Source: Azoarcus sp.
GTDB lineage: Bacteria > Pseudomonadota > Gammaproteobacteria > Burkholderiales > Rhodocyclaceae
Direction of reading: 5' to 3'
Assembly: GCA_031268685.1 (NCBI GenBank)
Contig: JAIRWW010000193.1
Span: forward strand, 1 to 9,107
Length of the DNA stretch: 9,107 nt
Shown piece by piece: positions 1-4,826 of this stretch. The first letter of the stretch is position 1. Every line of letters starts with the position of its first letter. The notes below the pieces were generated by a model. It had not been told where the DNA came from, searched no databases, and saw only the letters and a list, made by a program, of their open reading frames with translations. Position numbers and translations under genes: made by a program.

Positions 1-95
<95 letters not shown>

Positions 96-407
96 TCAGG
101 CTGAAATCTCGTCAATGACGATTTCAGTGTAGTTCTGGCGATGCCCTTGATGCTTCTGGTAGTGCTTGCGCCGGCGCATCTTGAAAATCTTGACTTTGTC
201 GTGACGTCCGTGCGCGAGCACGGACGCAATGACTGTGGCTCCGGCGACCATTGGCGTGCCTATCCTGACCGACTCGCCCTCGCCGACCAGCAGAACCTGG
301 TCGAGAGTGATCTTGGAACCCACGTCGGCCGGTATCTGTTCTACCTTGATCTTTTCGCCGGCTGCGACGCGATATTGCTTGCCGCCGGTTTTTATCACCG
401 CGTACAT
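96..407 (-). CDS. rplU: 50S ribosomal protein L21
   Basis: Complete 103-residue L21, the length usual for the family. L21 binds 23S rRNA in the large ribosomal subunit. The N-terminus [14 protein letters not shown] and the C-terminal rRNA-binding signature [18 protein letters not shown] (about residues 77-94) are diagnostic. The reading frame stays open six codons further upstream, but the start at 407 is preferred: it matches the conserved N-terminus and has GGAG (complement of 415-418) seven bases upstream. First gene of the rplU-rpmA operon, transcribed leftward from the promoter at 447-475 with a leader of roughly 30 nt. Confidence 0.97.
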   Translation of the reverse strand: MYAVIKTGGKQYRVAAGEKIKVEQIPADVGSKITLDQVLLVGEGESVRIGTPMVAGATVIASVLAHGRHDKVKIFKMRRRKHYQKHQGHRQNYTEIVIDEISA

Positions 408-446
408 GGTATTGCTCCATAACATTGTTCGTTTGAAGAACCGATA

Positions 447-475
447 AGTTTATTGGCAGGGCTGCGTAAAGTCAA
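447..475 (-). promoter_or_regulatory. sigma-70-type promoter of rplU-rpmA
   Basis: Read on the minus strand there is a -35 box TTGACT (complement of 470-475), a spacer of exactly 17 bases and a -10 box TAAACT (complement of 447-452). Transcription would start near 440, about 33 nt before the rplU start codon. The boxes match consensus at 5/6 and 4/6 positions with ideal spacing and sit where a ribosomal-protein promoter is expected. The assignment rests on consensus matching only. Confidence 0.7.
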
Positions 476-477
476 GG

Positions 478-515
478 CTTGGTGCAACGCACCCAAGCAA
501 TGCCCAATTGCTGGG
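478..515. repeat. two adjacent overlapping inverted repeats
   Basis: Immediately upstream of the rplU -35 box. First hairpin: CTTGGTGC (478-485), loop AAC, GCACCCAAG (489-497) with one bulged C. Second: CCC-A-AGCAAT (492-501), 5-base loop, ATTGCTGGG (507-515), pairing nine bases with one bulged A. The arms share 492-497, so only one can form at a time. Neither is followed by a T tract in either direction, so they do not look like intrinsic terminators. They could be a protein-binding site upstream of the ribosomal-protein promoter or the remnant of a small palindromic repeat. Function unknown. Confidence 0.4.
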
Positions 516-524
516 AAAATCCTC

Positions 525-554
525 ATGTAATTACCCAACCCATTGATGTAATTA
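525..554. repeat. direct repeat ATGTAATTA, 21-bp phase
   Basis: The nonamer ATGTAATTA occurs at 525-533 and again at 546-554, 21 bp apart start to start, which is two turns of the helix. Each copy contains the palindrome TAATTA. It lies in the AT-rich section (about 525-610) between the divergent rplU and phosphatase genes. The spacing is what a site for a dimer pair on one helix face would show, but in AT-rich DNA chance is a fair alternative. Confidence 0.3.
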
Positions 555-668
555 AAAATTTTATTTCAGACCCCAAAAGCATAAACCTTTTTAAAATCAA
601 TGAATTGTGTCGTTCATGAGATTGTTTGGGCAATTTCGGACATAACGCTATGCCTGCCCTGTGCCTGT

Positions 669-677
669 TGCTATCAT
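669..677 (+). promoter_or_regulatory. candidate extended -10 promoter of the phosphatase gene
   Basis: TGCTATCAT matches the extended -10 pattern TGnTATAAT with one mismatch in the hexamer. No recognisable -35 box lies 16-18 bp upstream, which is typical of extended -10 promoters. Transcription would begin near 684 and give a leader of about 32 nt to the ATG at 716. If correct, it excludes the longer reading of the downstream gene that begins at 626. Confidence 0.35.
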
Positions 678-715
678 GCATCAACAAATTCGTTCAAATA
701 GCTCTAGCTTTTCTC

Positions 716-1468
716 ATGCGTGTCTCCGTAGAAACATGCGTCGCCCGCCACATAGGTGATCGCAAGGTCCAGCAGGATCGTGTCGCCATCCTGACCCATC
801 CCTCGCATCCAGGCGCTTTACTCGTTGCGCTGGCCGATGGTATGGGCGGACAGAACGGCGGCGCGGCGGCGGCCGAACATGTCATCGCGGCGGCGCATCG
901 GGGTCTGGAAGCCTTCACGCCCGCCACGGAGCAGCCCGAACGAGTGCTGGACGCCACGATCCATGCCGCGCATGGGGCGATTCGCATGAGCCAATTCGCC
1001 AACGAGCAAGATCCCCACAGCACGATCGTGATGTACATGCTTTACCGTGGCAAAACATATTGGGCGCATTGCGGCGACTCACGTCTCTACCACTTCCGTG
1101 ATCGCCGCTTGCTGGCGCGCACGAACGACCATTCGCTGGTCGGAGAATTGCAGCGGCGCGGCAAACTGTCTGCGGAAGAAGCATTGCAGCATCCGCAACG
1201 CAACGTCCTGATCGCCTGCCTTGGGAGCGATCGTCCCCCGCGCATCGAACACGGCAGCAGTGGAGACGCGGTGACAGGTGATCGTTTCCTGCTCTGTTCG
1301 GACGGACTCTGGCGTCACTTCAGCGACGATGAACTCGCCGCCACGCTTGCCGATTTTCCCGCTGCCGAAGCAGCGCGCCGCCTGCTCGGTCTTGCCCGGC
1401 AGCGCGCCGGAAACCATGGCGACAACATCACTCTGGCCATCATTGGTTTCATCCCTACCAAAGGCTGA
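716..1468 (+). CDS. PP2C-family serine/threonine protein phosphatase
   Basis: A 250-residue single-domain PPM/PP2C phosphatase, a soluble Mn/Mg-dependent enzyme that removes phosphate from Ser/Thr residues. All the usual metal-site motifs are visible: QQDR (D21), ALADGMGG (D41), CGDSRLY (D121), LLCSDGLW (D196) and GDNIT (D236). The length is that of stand-alone bacterial PP2C enzymes (Stp/PrpC type). No kinase, FHA or secretion gene adjoins it, so the partner kinase and substrate cannot be named. The ATG at 716 is chosen because residues MRVSVETCVARHIGDR match the usual start of the domain and a candidate -10 element lies upstream. No clear Shine-Dalgarno sequence is seen. A TTG at 626 would add 30 residues including a hydrophobic stretch. 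It converges with bamD. Confidence 0.88.
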   Translation: MRVSVETCVARHIGDRKVQQDRVAILTHPSHPGALLVALADGMGGQNGGAAAAEHVIAAAHRGLEAFTPATEQPERVLDATIHAAHGAIRMSQFANEQDPHSTIVMYMLYRGKTYWAHCGDSRLYHFRDRRLLARTNDHSLVGELQRRGKLSAEEALQHPQRNVLIACLGSDRPPRIEHGSSGDAVTGDRFLLCSDGLWRHFSDDELAATLADFPAAEAARRLLGLARQRAGNHGDNITLAIIGFIPTKG

Positions 1469-1481
1469 ACCCAGCATAGAA

Positions 1482-1500
1482 GGCCGGGCCATGCCCCGCC
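1482..1500. terminator. hairpin between convergent genes, possible bidirectional terminator
   Basis: GGC-C-GGGC (1482-1489), loop CAT, GCCC-C-GCC (1493-1500) forms an eight-position stem with one C-C mismatch. It fills the 33-bp gap between the stop codons of the phosphatase gene and bamD, where a shared terminator would be expected. There is no T tract on either side, so it is not a standard intrinsic terminator. Confidence 0.3.
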
Positions 1501-1501
1501 A

Positions 1502-2320
1502 TCATTCCCAAAGCTGCCACCATGGCCGCCCATCTTTGTTATCGCCGGACAAATACCGGCTGTCAGAAAAATTTTGTTTCATCACTCGATCAGCGTCGTC
1601 GCGCAGGTCGGCGAGTCCGAGCTTGTCGTAACTTTTGACCAGCAAGAACAGGGCTTCCTCGTGCGCGGGCGCGTTCGGATAATTGGCAATGGCTGCCTGG
1701 GCGCGATTGATGGCGGCGATATAAGCGCTGCGCCGGTAATAGTAGCGGGCGACGTGCACTTCATACGAAGCAAGCGAATTCACCAGATACTGCATGCGCA
1801 GACGGGAATCCTCGGCATACTTGCTCTCGGGGAAGCGTTCGGCGAGTTCGCGGAAGGTATCGAAGGCCTCGCGCGATGCCCTTGGATCGCGCTGGGAAAG
1901 ATCCTTTCCAGTCATGTCGCCGAAAATACCGAGATCCTCATTGAAATTGACCAGCCCCTTCAGGTAATAGGCATAATCGACATCGCGGTGATTGGGGTGC
2001 AGCTTGATGAAACGCTCGGTCGCAAGAATCGCCAGATCGGGTTCCGAAGACTTGTAATAAGCATAGGCGGTGTCGAGTTGCGCCTGTTGGGCATAGCGGC
2101 CGTAGGGATAGCGCGATTCAAGCTTCTCGAACATCTTGATCGCCTCATCGTAGCCGCCCTCGTTCATCAGAGTCTTCGCCTCTGAGTAAAGCTTCTGGGC
2201 GTCCCAGTTCGCGGTTTCGTCATCTGGCGTGCTGTTGCATCCGCCCAGCGCCAAAACGGCAATCAGCAAGACGTTCCGGGCCGCTTTTCCCGCTACACTT
2301 TCAAAAATGGACTTAGTCAT
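1502..2320 (-). CDS. bamD: outer membrane protein assembly factor BamD (ComL lipoprotein)
   Basis: Complete 272-residue BamD, the essential lipoprotein of the BAM complex that folds beta-barrel proteins into the outer membrane. It has a lipoprotein signal peptide: basic n-region (K3, K12, R15), hydrophobic VLLIAVLAL and lipobox LGGC with the lipidated cysteine at C28. TPR-like helical repeats follow (about 38-250), including AQKLYSEAKTLMNEGGYDEA, RYPYGRYAQQAQLDTAYAYY, the family stretch GIFGDMTGKDLSQRDP (131-146) and SYEVHVARYYYRR. The ATG at 2320 is preferred; a GTG at 2329 would add three residues. No strong Shine-Dalgarno sequence precedes it. Its 5' end overlaps that of the divergent rluD by 14 bp, and a consensus TATAAT lies 30 bp upstream inside rluD. 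Confidence 0.95.
   Translation of the reverse strand: MTKSIFESVAGKAARNVLLIAVLALGGCNSTPDDETANWDAQKLYSEAKTLMNEGGYDEAIKMFEKLESRYPYGRYAQQAQLDTAYAYYKSSEPDLAILATERFIKLHPNHRDVDYAYYLKGLVNFNEDLGIFGDMTGKDLSQRDPRASREAFDTFRELAERFPESKYAEDSRLRMQYLVNSLASYEVHVARYYYRRSAYIAAINRAQAAIANYPNAPAHEEALFLLVKSYDKLGLADLRDDADRVMKQNFSDSRYLSGDNKDGRPWWQLWE
2294..2299 (+). promoter_or_regulatory. candidate -10 box of rluD
   Basis: TACACT (4/6 to TATAAT) ends 7 bp before the rluD ATG at 2307, so transcription would begin at or one base before that codon and give a leaderless or near-leaderless mRNA. No good -35 hexamer is visible 16-18 bp upstream. The element lies within the bamD signal-peptide codons. Confidence 0.3.
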
Positions 2321-3476
2321 CGAAAACACTCGCTTGAATGAACCGGCGAATTATAGCCGCAGCCTGGATAAAGCTCCCGTTCCGCGTGAAACCGCGCCTG
2401 CCGCATGCATCACGGTTCCACCGGATTGCGCGGGCTGGCGGTTGGATCGTGCGCTCGCATGCATGTTTCCCGAATATTCGCGCAGTTCTCTACAGGGCTG
2501 GCTGCGCGAAGGGCGCATTCGCGTGGATGGCCGCGTTCCCGAAGCCAGCGCCAAAGTCCGGGGCGGCGAACGACTGGAAATGGACGCTATCCCGGCAACC
2601 CCCCGGCAAGCATCCGCCGCGCCGGAAAACATCGCGCTCTCCATCGTATTCGAGGACGACTGCCTGCTGGTACTCGACAAACCCGCCGGACTGGTCGTGC
2701 ATCCGGGCAATGGCAACTGGCACGGCACACTGATGAATGCCCTGCTCCACCACGCCCCGGCGCTTGCCGCAATCCCGCGTGCGGGCATCGTGCACCGGCT
2801 CGACAAAGACACCAGCGGCCTGCTGGTCGTGGCAAAAACCTTGCCGGCGCAAACGCATCTGATCCGGCAATTGCAGGCGCGCACGGTCGAACGCCACTAC
2901 CTCGCGCTAGTGCACGGCGCACTCGTCCGCGACGGCGAAATCGACGCCCCGATTGCCCGCCACCCCGTGCAGCGCACAAAAATGGCCGTGGTTGCGGGGG
3001 GCCGGGCAGCCCTGACCCGCTACAAAGTGCGCGAACGGCTGGGCGCGGCGACTTTGCTCGAATGCCGCCTGGCGACGGGCCGCACCCACCAGATACGGGT
3101 ACACATGGCGCATCTCGGCCATCCGCTCGTCGGCGACCCTGTATATGGCCCGAAGCGGGCATCCGGCCAGCGGCTGGCAAAGGAAGCCATTCACCATGAG
3201 CGGCTGACAAAGGAAGCCGTTCGCCCTGAGCTTGTCGAAGGGCGCTCTGTATGGAATCAAGAGCAAGGGCTGGCTCAGCCCGAACGGGCAGGAATCGTTC
3301 AGAACTTCACGGGCGGCTTCCACCGTCAGGCGCTGCATGCCTTCCGGCTCGGACTGATCCATCCCGCGAGCGAAGAAACAATGACCTGGCTCGCCCCCCT
3401 GCCGCCAGACTTCTCCAGTCTGCTGGAAGCGCTGGGCAGCCGCAGCCTGAAACATCCGGGAGCGGACAATGCCTGA
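2307..3476 (+). CDS. rluD: ribosomal large subunit pseudouridine synthase RluD, with in-frame insertion
   Basis: RluA-family enzyme that isomerises uridines in helix 69 of 23S rRNA (positions 1911, 1915 and 1917 in E. coli). An S4 RNA-binding domain (about 43-92, WRLDRALACMFPEYSRS) precedes the catalytic domain. Catalytic D166 lies in HRLDKDTSG, with DKPAGLVVHPG (124-134) and GRTHQIRVHMAHLGHPLVGD (258-277) conserved. The closing HRQALHAFRLGLIHP is also present, so the fold should be complete. At 389 residues it exceeds E. coli RluD (326). Part of the excess is an insertion at about residues 284-336, where the family has a short loop; it holds a 10-residue tandem repeat and a REP-like palindrome. 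The ATG at 2307 is the only early ATG in frame; TTG at 2334 is an alternative that would avoid the overlap with bamD. The last 8 bp overlap pgeF. Confidence 0.93.
   Translation: MDLVIENTRLNEPANYSRSLDKAPVPRETAPAACITVPPDCAGWRLDRALACMFPEYSRSSLQGWLREGRIRVDGRVPEASAKVRGGERLEMDAIPATPRQASAAPENIALSIVFEDDCLLVLDKPAGLVVHPGNGNWHGTLMNALLHHAPALAAIPRAGIVHRLDKDTSGLLVVAKTLPAQTHLIRQLQARTVERHYLALVHGALVRDGEIDAPIARHPVQRTKMAVVAGGRAALTRYKVRERLGAATLLECRLATGRTHQIRVHMAHLGHPLVGDPVYGPKRASGQRLAKEAIHHERLTKEAVRPELVEGRSVWNQEQGLAQPERAGIVQNFTGGFHRQALHAFRLGLIHPASEETMTWLAPLPPDFSSLLEALGSRSLKHPGADNA
2350..2355 (-). promoter_or_regulatory. candidate -10 box of bamD
   Basis: A perfect TATAAT (minus strand, complement of 2350-2355) lies 29 bp upstream of the bamD ATG at 2320, predicting a start near 2343 and a leader of about 23 nt. 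The hexamer 17 bp upstream, GGGAGC, is a poor -35 box. The site is inside the 5' part of rluD. Confidence 0.45.
3171..3230 (+). repeat. 30-bp imperfect tandem repeat within rluD
   Basis: Two head-to-tail copies, 3171-3200 and 3201-3230, agree at 26 of 30 positions. They encode RLAKEAIHHE followed by RLTKEAVRPE (RluD residues 289-308). The unit is a multiple of three, so duplication kept the reading frame. The second copy runs directly into the palindrome at 3222-3244, so the duplication seems tied to that element. Confidence 0.85.
3222..3244. repeat. REP-like palindromic element in frame within rluD
   Basis: CGCCCT (3222-3227) pairs with AGGGCG (3239-3244) around GAGCTTGTCGA, where GA and TC can pair further, leaving a GA bulge. 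In frame it reads RPELVEG; the opposite strand reads FDKLRANG. From memory, this core and these translations recur as a dispersed extragenic palindromic repeat in many proteobacterial genomes, often mistranslated as protein. Only one copy is seen in this window, so its repeat status here is an inference. Confidence 0.6.
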
Positions 3477-4254
3477 CGCAAACGCCTTTGCCTTTCTCGT
3501 GCCTGATTGGCCCGCAGCGCCCACAGTGCGCGCCCTGGTCACCACCCGACGGCCCGGCGGAAACAGCAAGGCCCCTTACGACAGCTTCAATCTCGGCGTG
3601 CACGTAGGAGACGACCCGGCGGCAGTCGCCGCCAACCGCGCCCTGTTGCGGCGGCACTTGCCCGCCGAACCTTGTTGGCTCGAACAAGTGCACGGCATCG
3701 AAGTCGCCATGGCCAGCAGCGGCGTGCAAACAACGCCTCTCCGCGCCGATGCCGCCGTAACGCGCACACCCGGCGCAGTGTGCGCCGTAATGACCGCCGA
3801 CTGCCTGCCGGTACTGTTCTGCGACGAAGCAGGCAGCATCGCCGCCGCCGCGCACGCGGGCTGGCGCGGGCTTGCTGCGGGCATATTAGAGGCAACGCTC
3901 GCCGCCATGGCCGCGCCGCCTGCGCGGATCATGGCATGGCTTGGCCCGGCAATAGGCCCGGCGGCATTTGAAGTCGGCAACGAAGTGCGCGAAGCATTCC
4001 TGAGACTCGACCCAGGCGCGCACGCGGCTTTCGCGGCGCGGGAAAGCCGGGGCAAATGGCTTGCCGACCTGTACGCACTCGCCCGCCGCCGCCTGACGCA
4101 GGCCGGCGTATCCCGGATATACGGCGGCGGACGATGCACCTTCACCGAAACCGCGCACTTCTACTCTTACCGGCGCGATGGCGTGACGGGCCGCTTCGCG
4201 TCGCTGATCTGGCTGAAAGACGCTTCCAGCGCCAGCCCTGAAACATCTGACTGA
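3469..4254 (+). CDS. pgeF: peptidoglycan editing factor PgeF (YfiH / laccase-domain family)
   Basis: A 261-residue member of the YfiH (DUF152) family, near the normal length. These proteins were once called polyphenol oxidases. Known work links them to keeping L-serine out of the peptidoglycan stem peptide in place of L-alanine, and to purine nucleoside phosphorylase/deaminase activity. The zinc ligands are all visible: H75 in WLEQVHG, C112 in TADCLPVLFCD and H129 in AHAGWRGLAAGI. LGPAIGP (158-164), FEVG (167-170) and the C-terminal CTFTETAHFYSYRRDG complete the pattern. The start overlaps the end of rluD by 8 bp, with GGAG at 3459-3462 upstream, so the two are probably translated together. 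The rluD-pgeF pairing is common in proteobacteria. Confidence 0.94.
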   Translation: MPDANAFAFLVPDWPAAPTVRALVTTRRPGGNSKAPYDSFNLGVHVGDDPAAVAANRALLRRHLPAEPCWLEQVHGIEVAMASSGVQTTPLRADAAVTRTPGAVCAVMTADCLPVLFCDEAGSIAAAAHAGWRGLAAGILEATLAAMAAPPARIMAWLGPAIGPAAFEVGNEVREAFLRLDPGAHAAFAARESRGKWLADLYALARRRLTQAGVSRIYGGGRCTFTETAHFYSYRRDGVTGRFASLIWLKDASSASPETSD

Positions 4255-4268
4255 AAGAAACAAAGAAA

Positions 4269-4331
4269 ATGACGATGCGCGATCCGGTCATATTGACCAT
4301 TAATGACTAAGACATGATGCATCCGCTATGA
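4269..4331 (+). other. chain of three very short overlapping reading frames, possible leader
   Basis: Between pgeF and the membrane-protein gene three tiny frames follow each other: 4269-4310 (MTMRDPVILTIND), 4303-4317 (MTKT) and 4314-4331 (MMHPL). The first two overlap by 8 bp. The second and third share ATGA, and the third ends in an ATGA that also contains the ATG of the membrane-protein gene at 4328. The first has an A-rich upstream sequence but no strong Shine-Dalgarno motif. This layout could couple translation from pgeF into the biotin cluster, or may be chance in a short AT-richer gap. Confidence 0.2.
4286..4298. promoter_or_regulatory. candidate operator, inverted repeat before the biotin cluster
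   Basis: GGTCA-TAT-TGACC is a perfect inverted repeat with 5-bp arms. TGAC recurs at 4304-4307, ten bp (one helical turn) after the TGAC at 4294, and once upstream at 4270-4273. TTGACC at 4293-4298 resembles a -35 box, but no good -10 box lies 16-18 bp downstream. The sequence does not match, as far as I recall, the BirA or BioR sites of other biotin operons. Its position 30 bp upstream of the first gene of the cluster makes an operator plausible. Confidence 0.3.
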
Positions 4332-4807
4332 TCCTCCGCGCCATACAAGCTATCCGGCAAAGCGAACCAAGACGCACGCTGGCCCGCGCAATCCTTGGCG
4401 CGACGCTATTCGGACTGGCGCTGGCGGCGCTGCGCTTCGGCGTCATCGAAAACGGCCTCCTGCCGCGCGACTGCGGCCCTGGCGGAGCGGATGCCGCCTT
4501 GCCTTGCGGACTCACATGGCTGCTTGTGCAAAGTTTCCAACAGCAAGGCCTTGGCTGGCTGGCGCTGCTCGCGGGAACGCTGGCTTTTCTGTTCACCTGG
4601 CGGCGTCTCGCCTGGTTCGGCTGGTTCGCTGGCGTGGCCGGACTCGTGCTGTACTGTGCCGACCCTGCCGCCGTCGGTGTCCTGCTCGCCCTCTTTGCCC
4701 TGTTGCGGCATCGAAAACCCATCGCGGCGGCGAAGGATTCGCCAACCCGCAGCAGGCAAGGCCAGCGCGAGCAAAACCAATCGCCAATTCCCCAACAACC
4801 GGTTTAA
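4328..4807 (+). CDS. predicted four-helix inner membrane protein, function unknown
   Basis: I do not recognise this 159-residue protein. Likely membrane segments are residues 21-40, 73-91, 94-111 and 112-127. The arginine-rich N-terminus (R10, R15, R16, R20), the WRR at 91-93 and the RHRK at 127-130 place both termini and the middle loop in the cytoplasm by the positive-inside rule. The first external loop (41-60) carries C49 and C60, which could form a disulfide. The last 30 residues are a polar, basic, Gln-rich tail. It lies 73 bp after pgeF and 19 bp before bioA on the same strand, so it is probably co-transcribed with the biotin genes. No Shine-Dalgarno motif is evident at the ATG. A role in biotin or precursor transport is a guess from position only. 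Confidence 0.75.
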   Translation: MILRAIQAIRQSEPRRTLARAILGATLFGLALAALRFGVIENGLLPRDCGPGGADAALPCGLTWLLVQSFQQQGLGWLALLAGTLAFLFTWRRLAWFGWFAGVAGLVLYCADPAAVGVLLALFALLRHRKPIAAAKDSPTRSRQGQREQNQSPIPQQPV

Positions 4808-4826
4808 TCATCCATTCCGCAAACAG

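Larger units (their letters stand above)
476..715. other. noncoding region between divergent units
   Basis: No convincing gene lies between the rplU promoter and the phosphatase gene. The stretch around 540-600 is markedly richer in A and T than the rest of the window, with runs such as ATTAAAAATTTTATTT. Besides the hairpins (478-515) and the phased direct repeat (525-554), it contains a likely extended -10 element at 669-677. A TTG-initiated in-frame extension of the phosphatase gene covers 626-715 but is probably not translated. Confidence 0.6.

Noticed and set aside
1574..2185. A 203-residue plus-strand frame opposite bamD.
   Set aside because: bamD is unambiguous on the other strand; this frame shows no family features.
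3150..3315. rluD as a pseudogene broken by the repeat insertion.
   Set aside because: The frame is continuous, the catalytic motif and the conserved C-terminal block are intact, and pgeF coupling is preserved.
2907..3569. A minus-strand frame opposite rluD containing FDKLRANG.
   Set aside because: The FDKLRANG peptide is simply the reverse reading of the REP-like palindrome; no real protein is indicated.
4255..4327. A BirA- or BioR-type biotin operator or a riboswitch.
   Set aside because: No sequence close to the known sites was found, and the 73-bp gap has no complex fold resembling a riboswitch.
4395..4826. Upstream extension of the bioA frame by 144 codons.
   Set aside because: It overlaps the membrane-protein gene, and the family N-terminus begins at the ATG at 4827.
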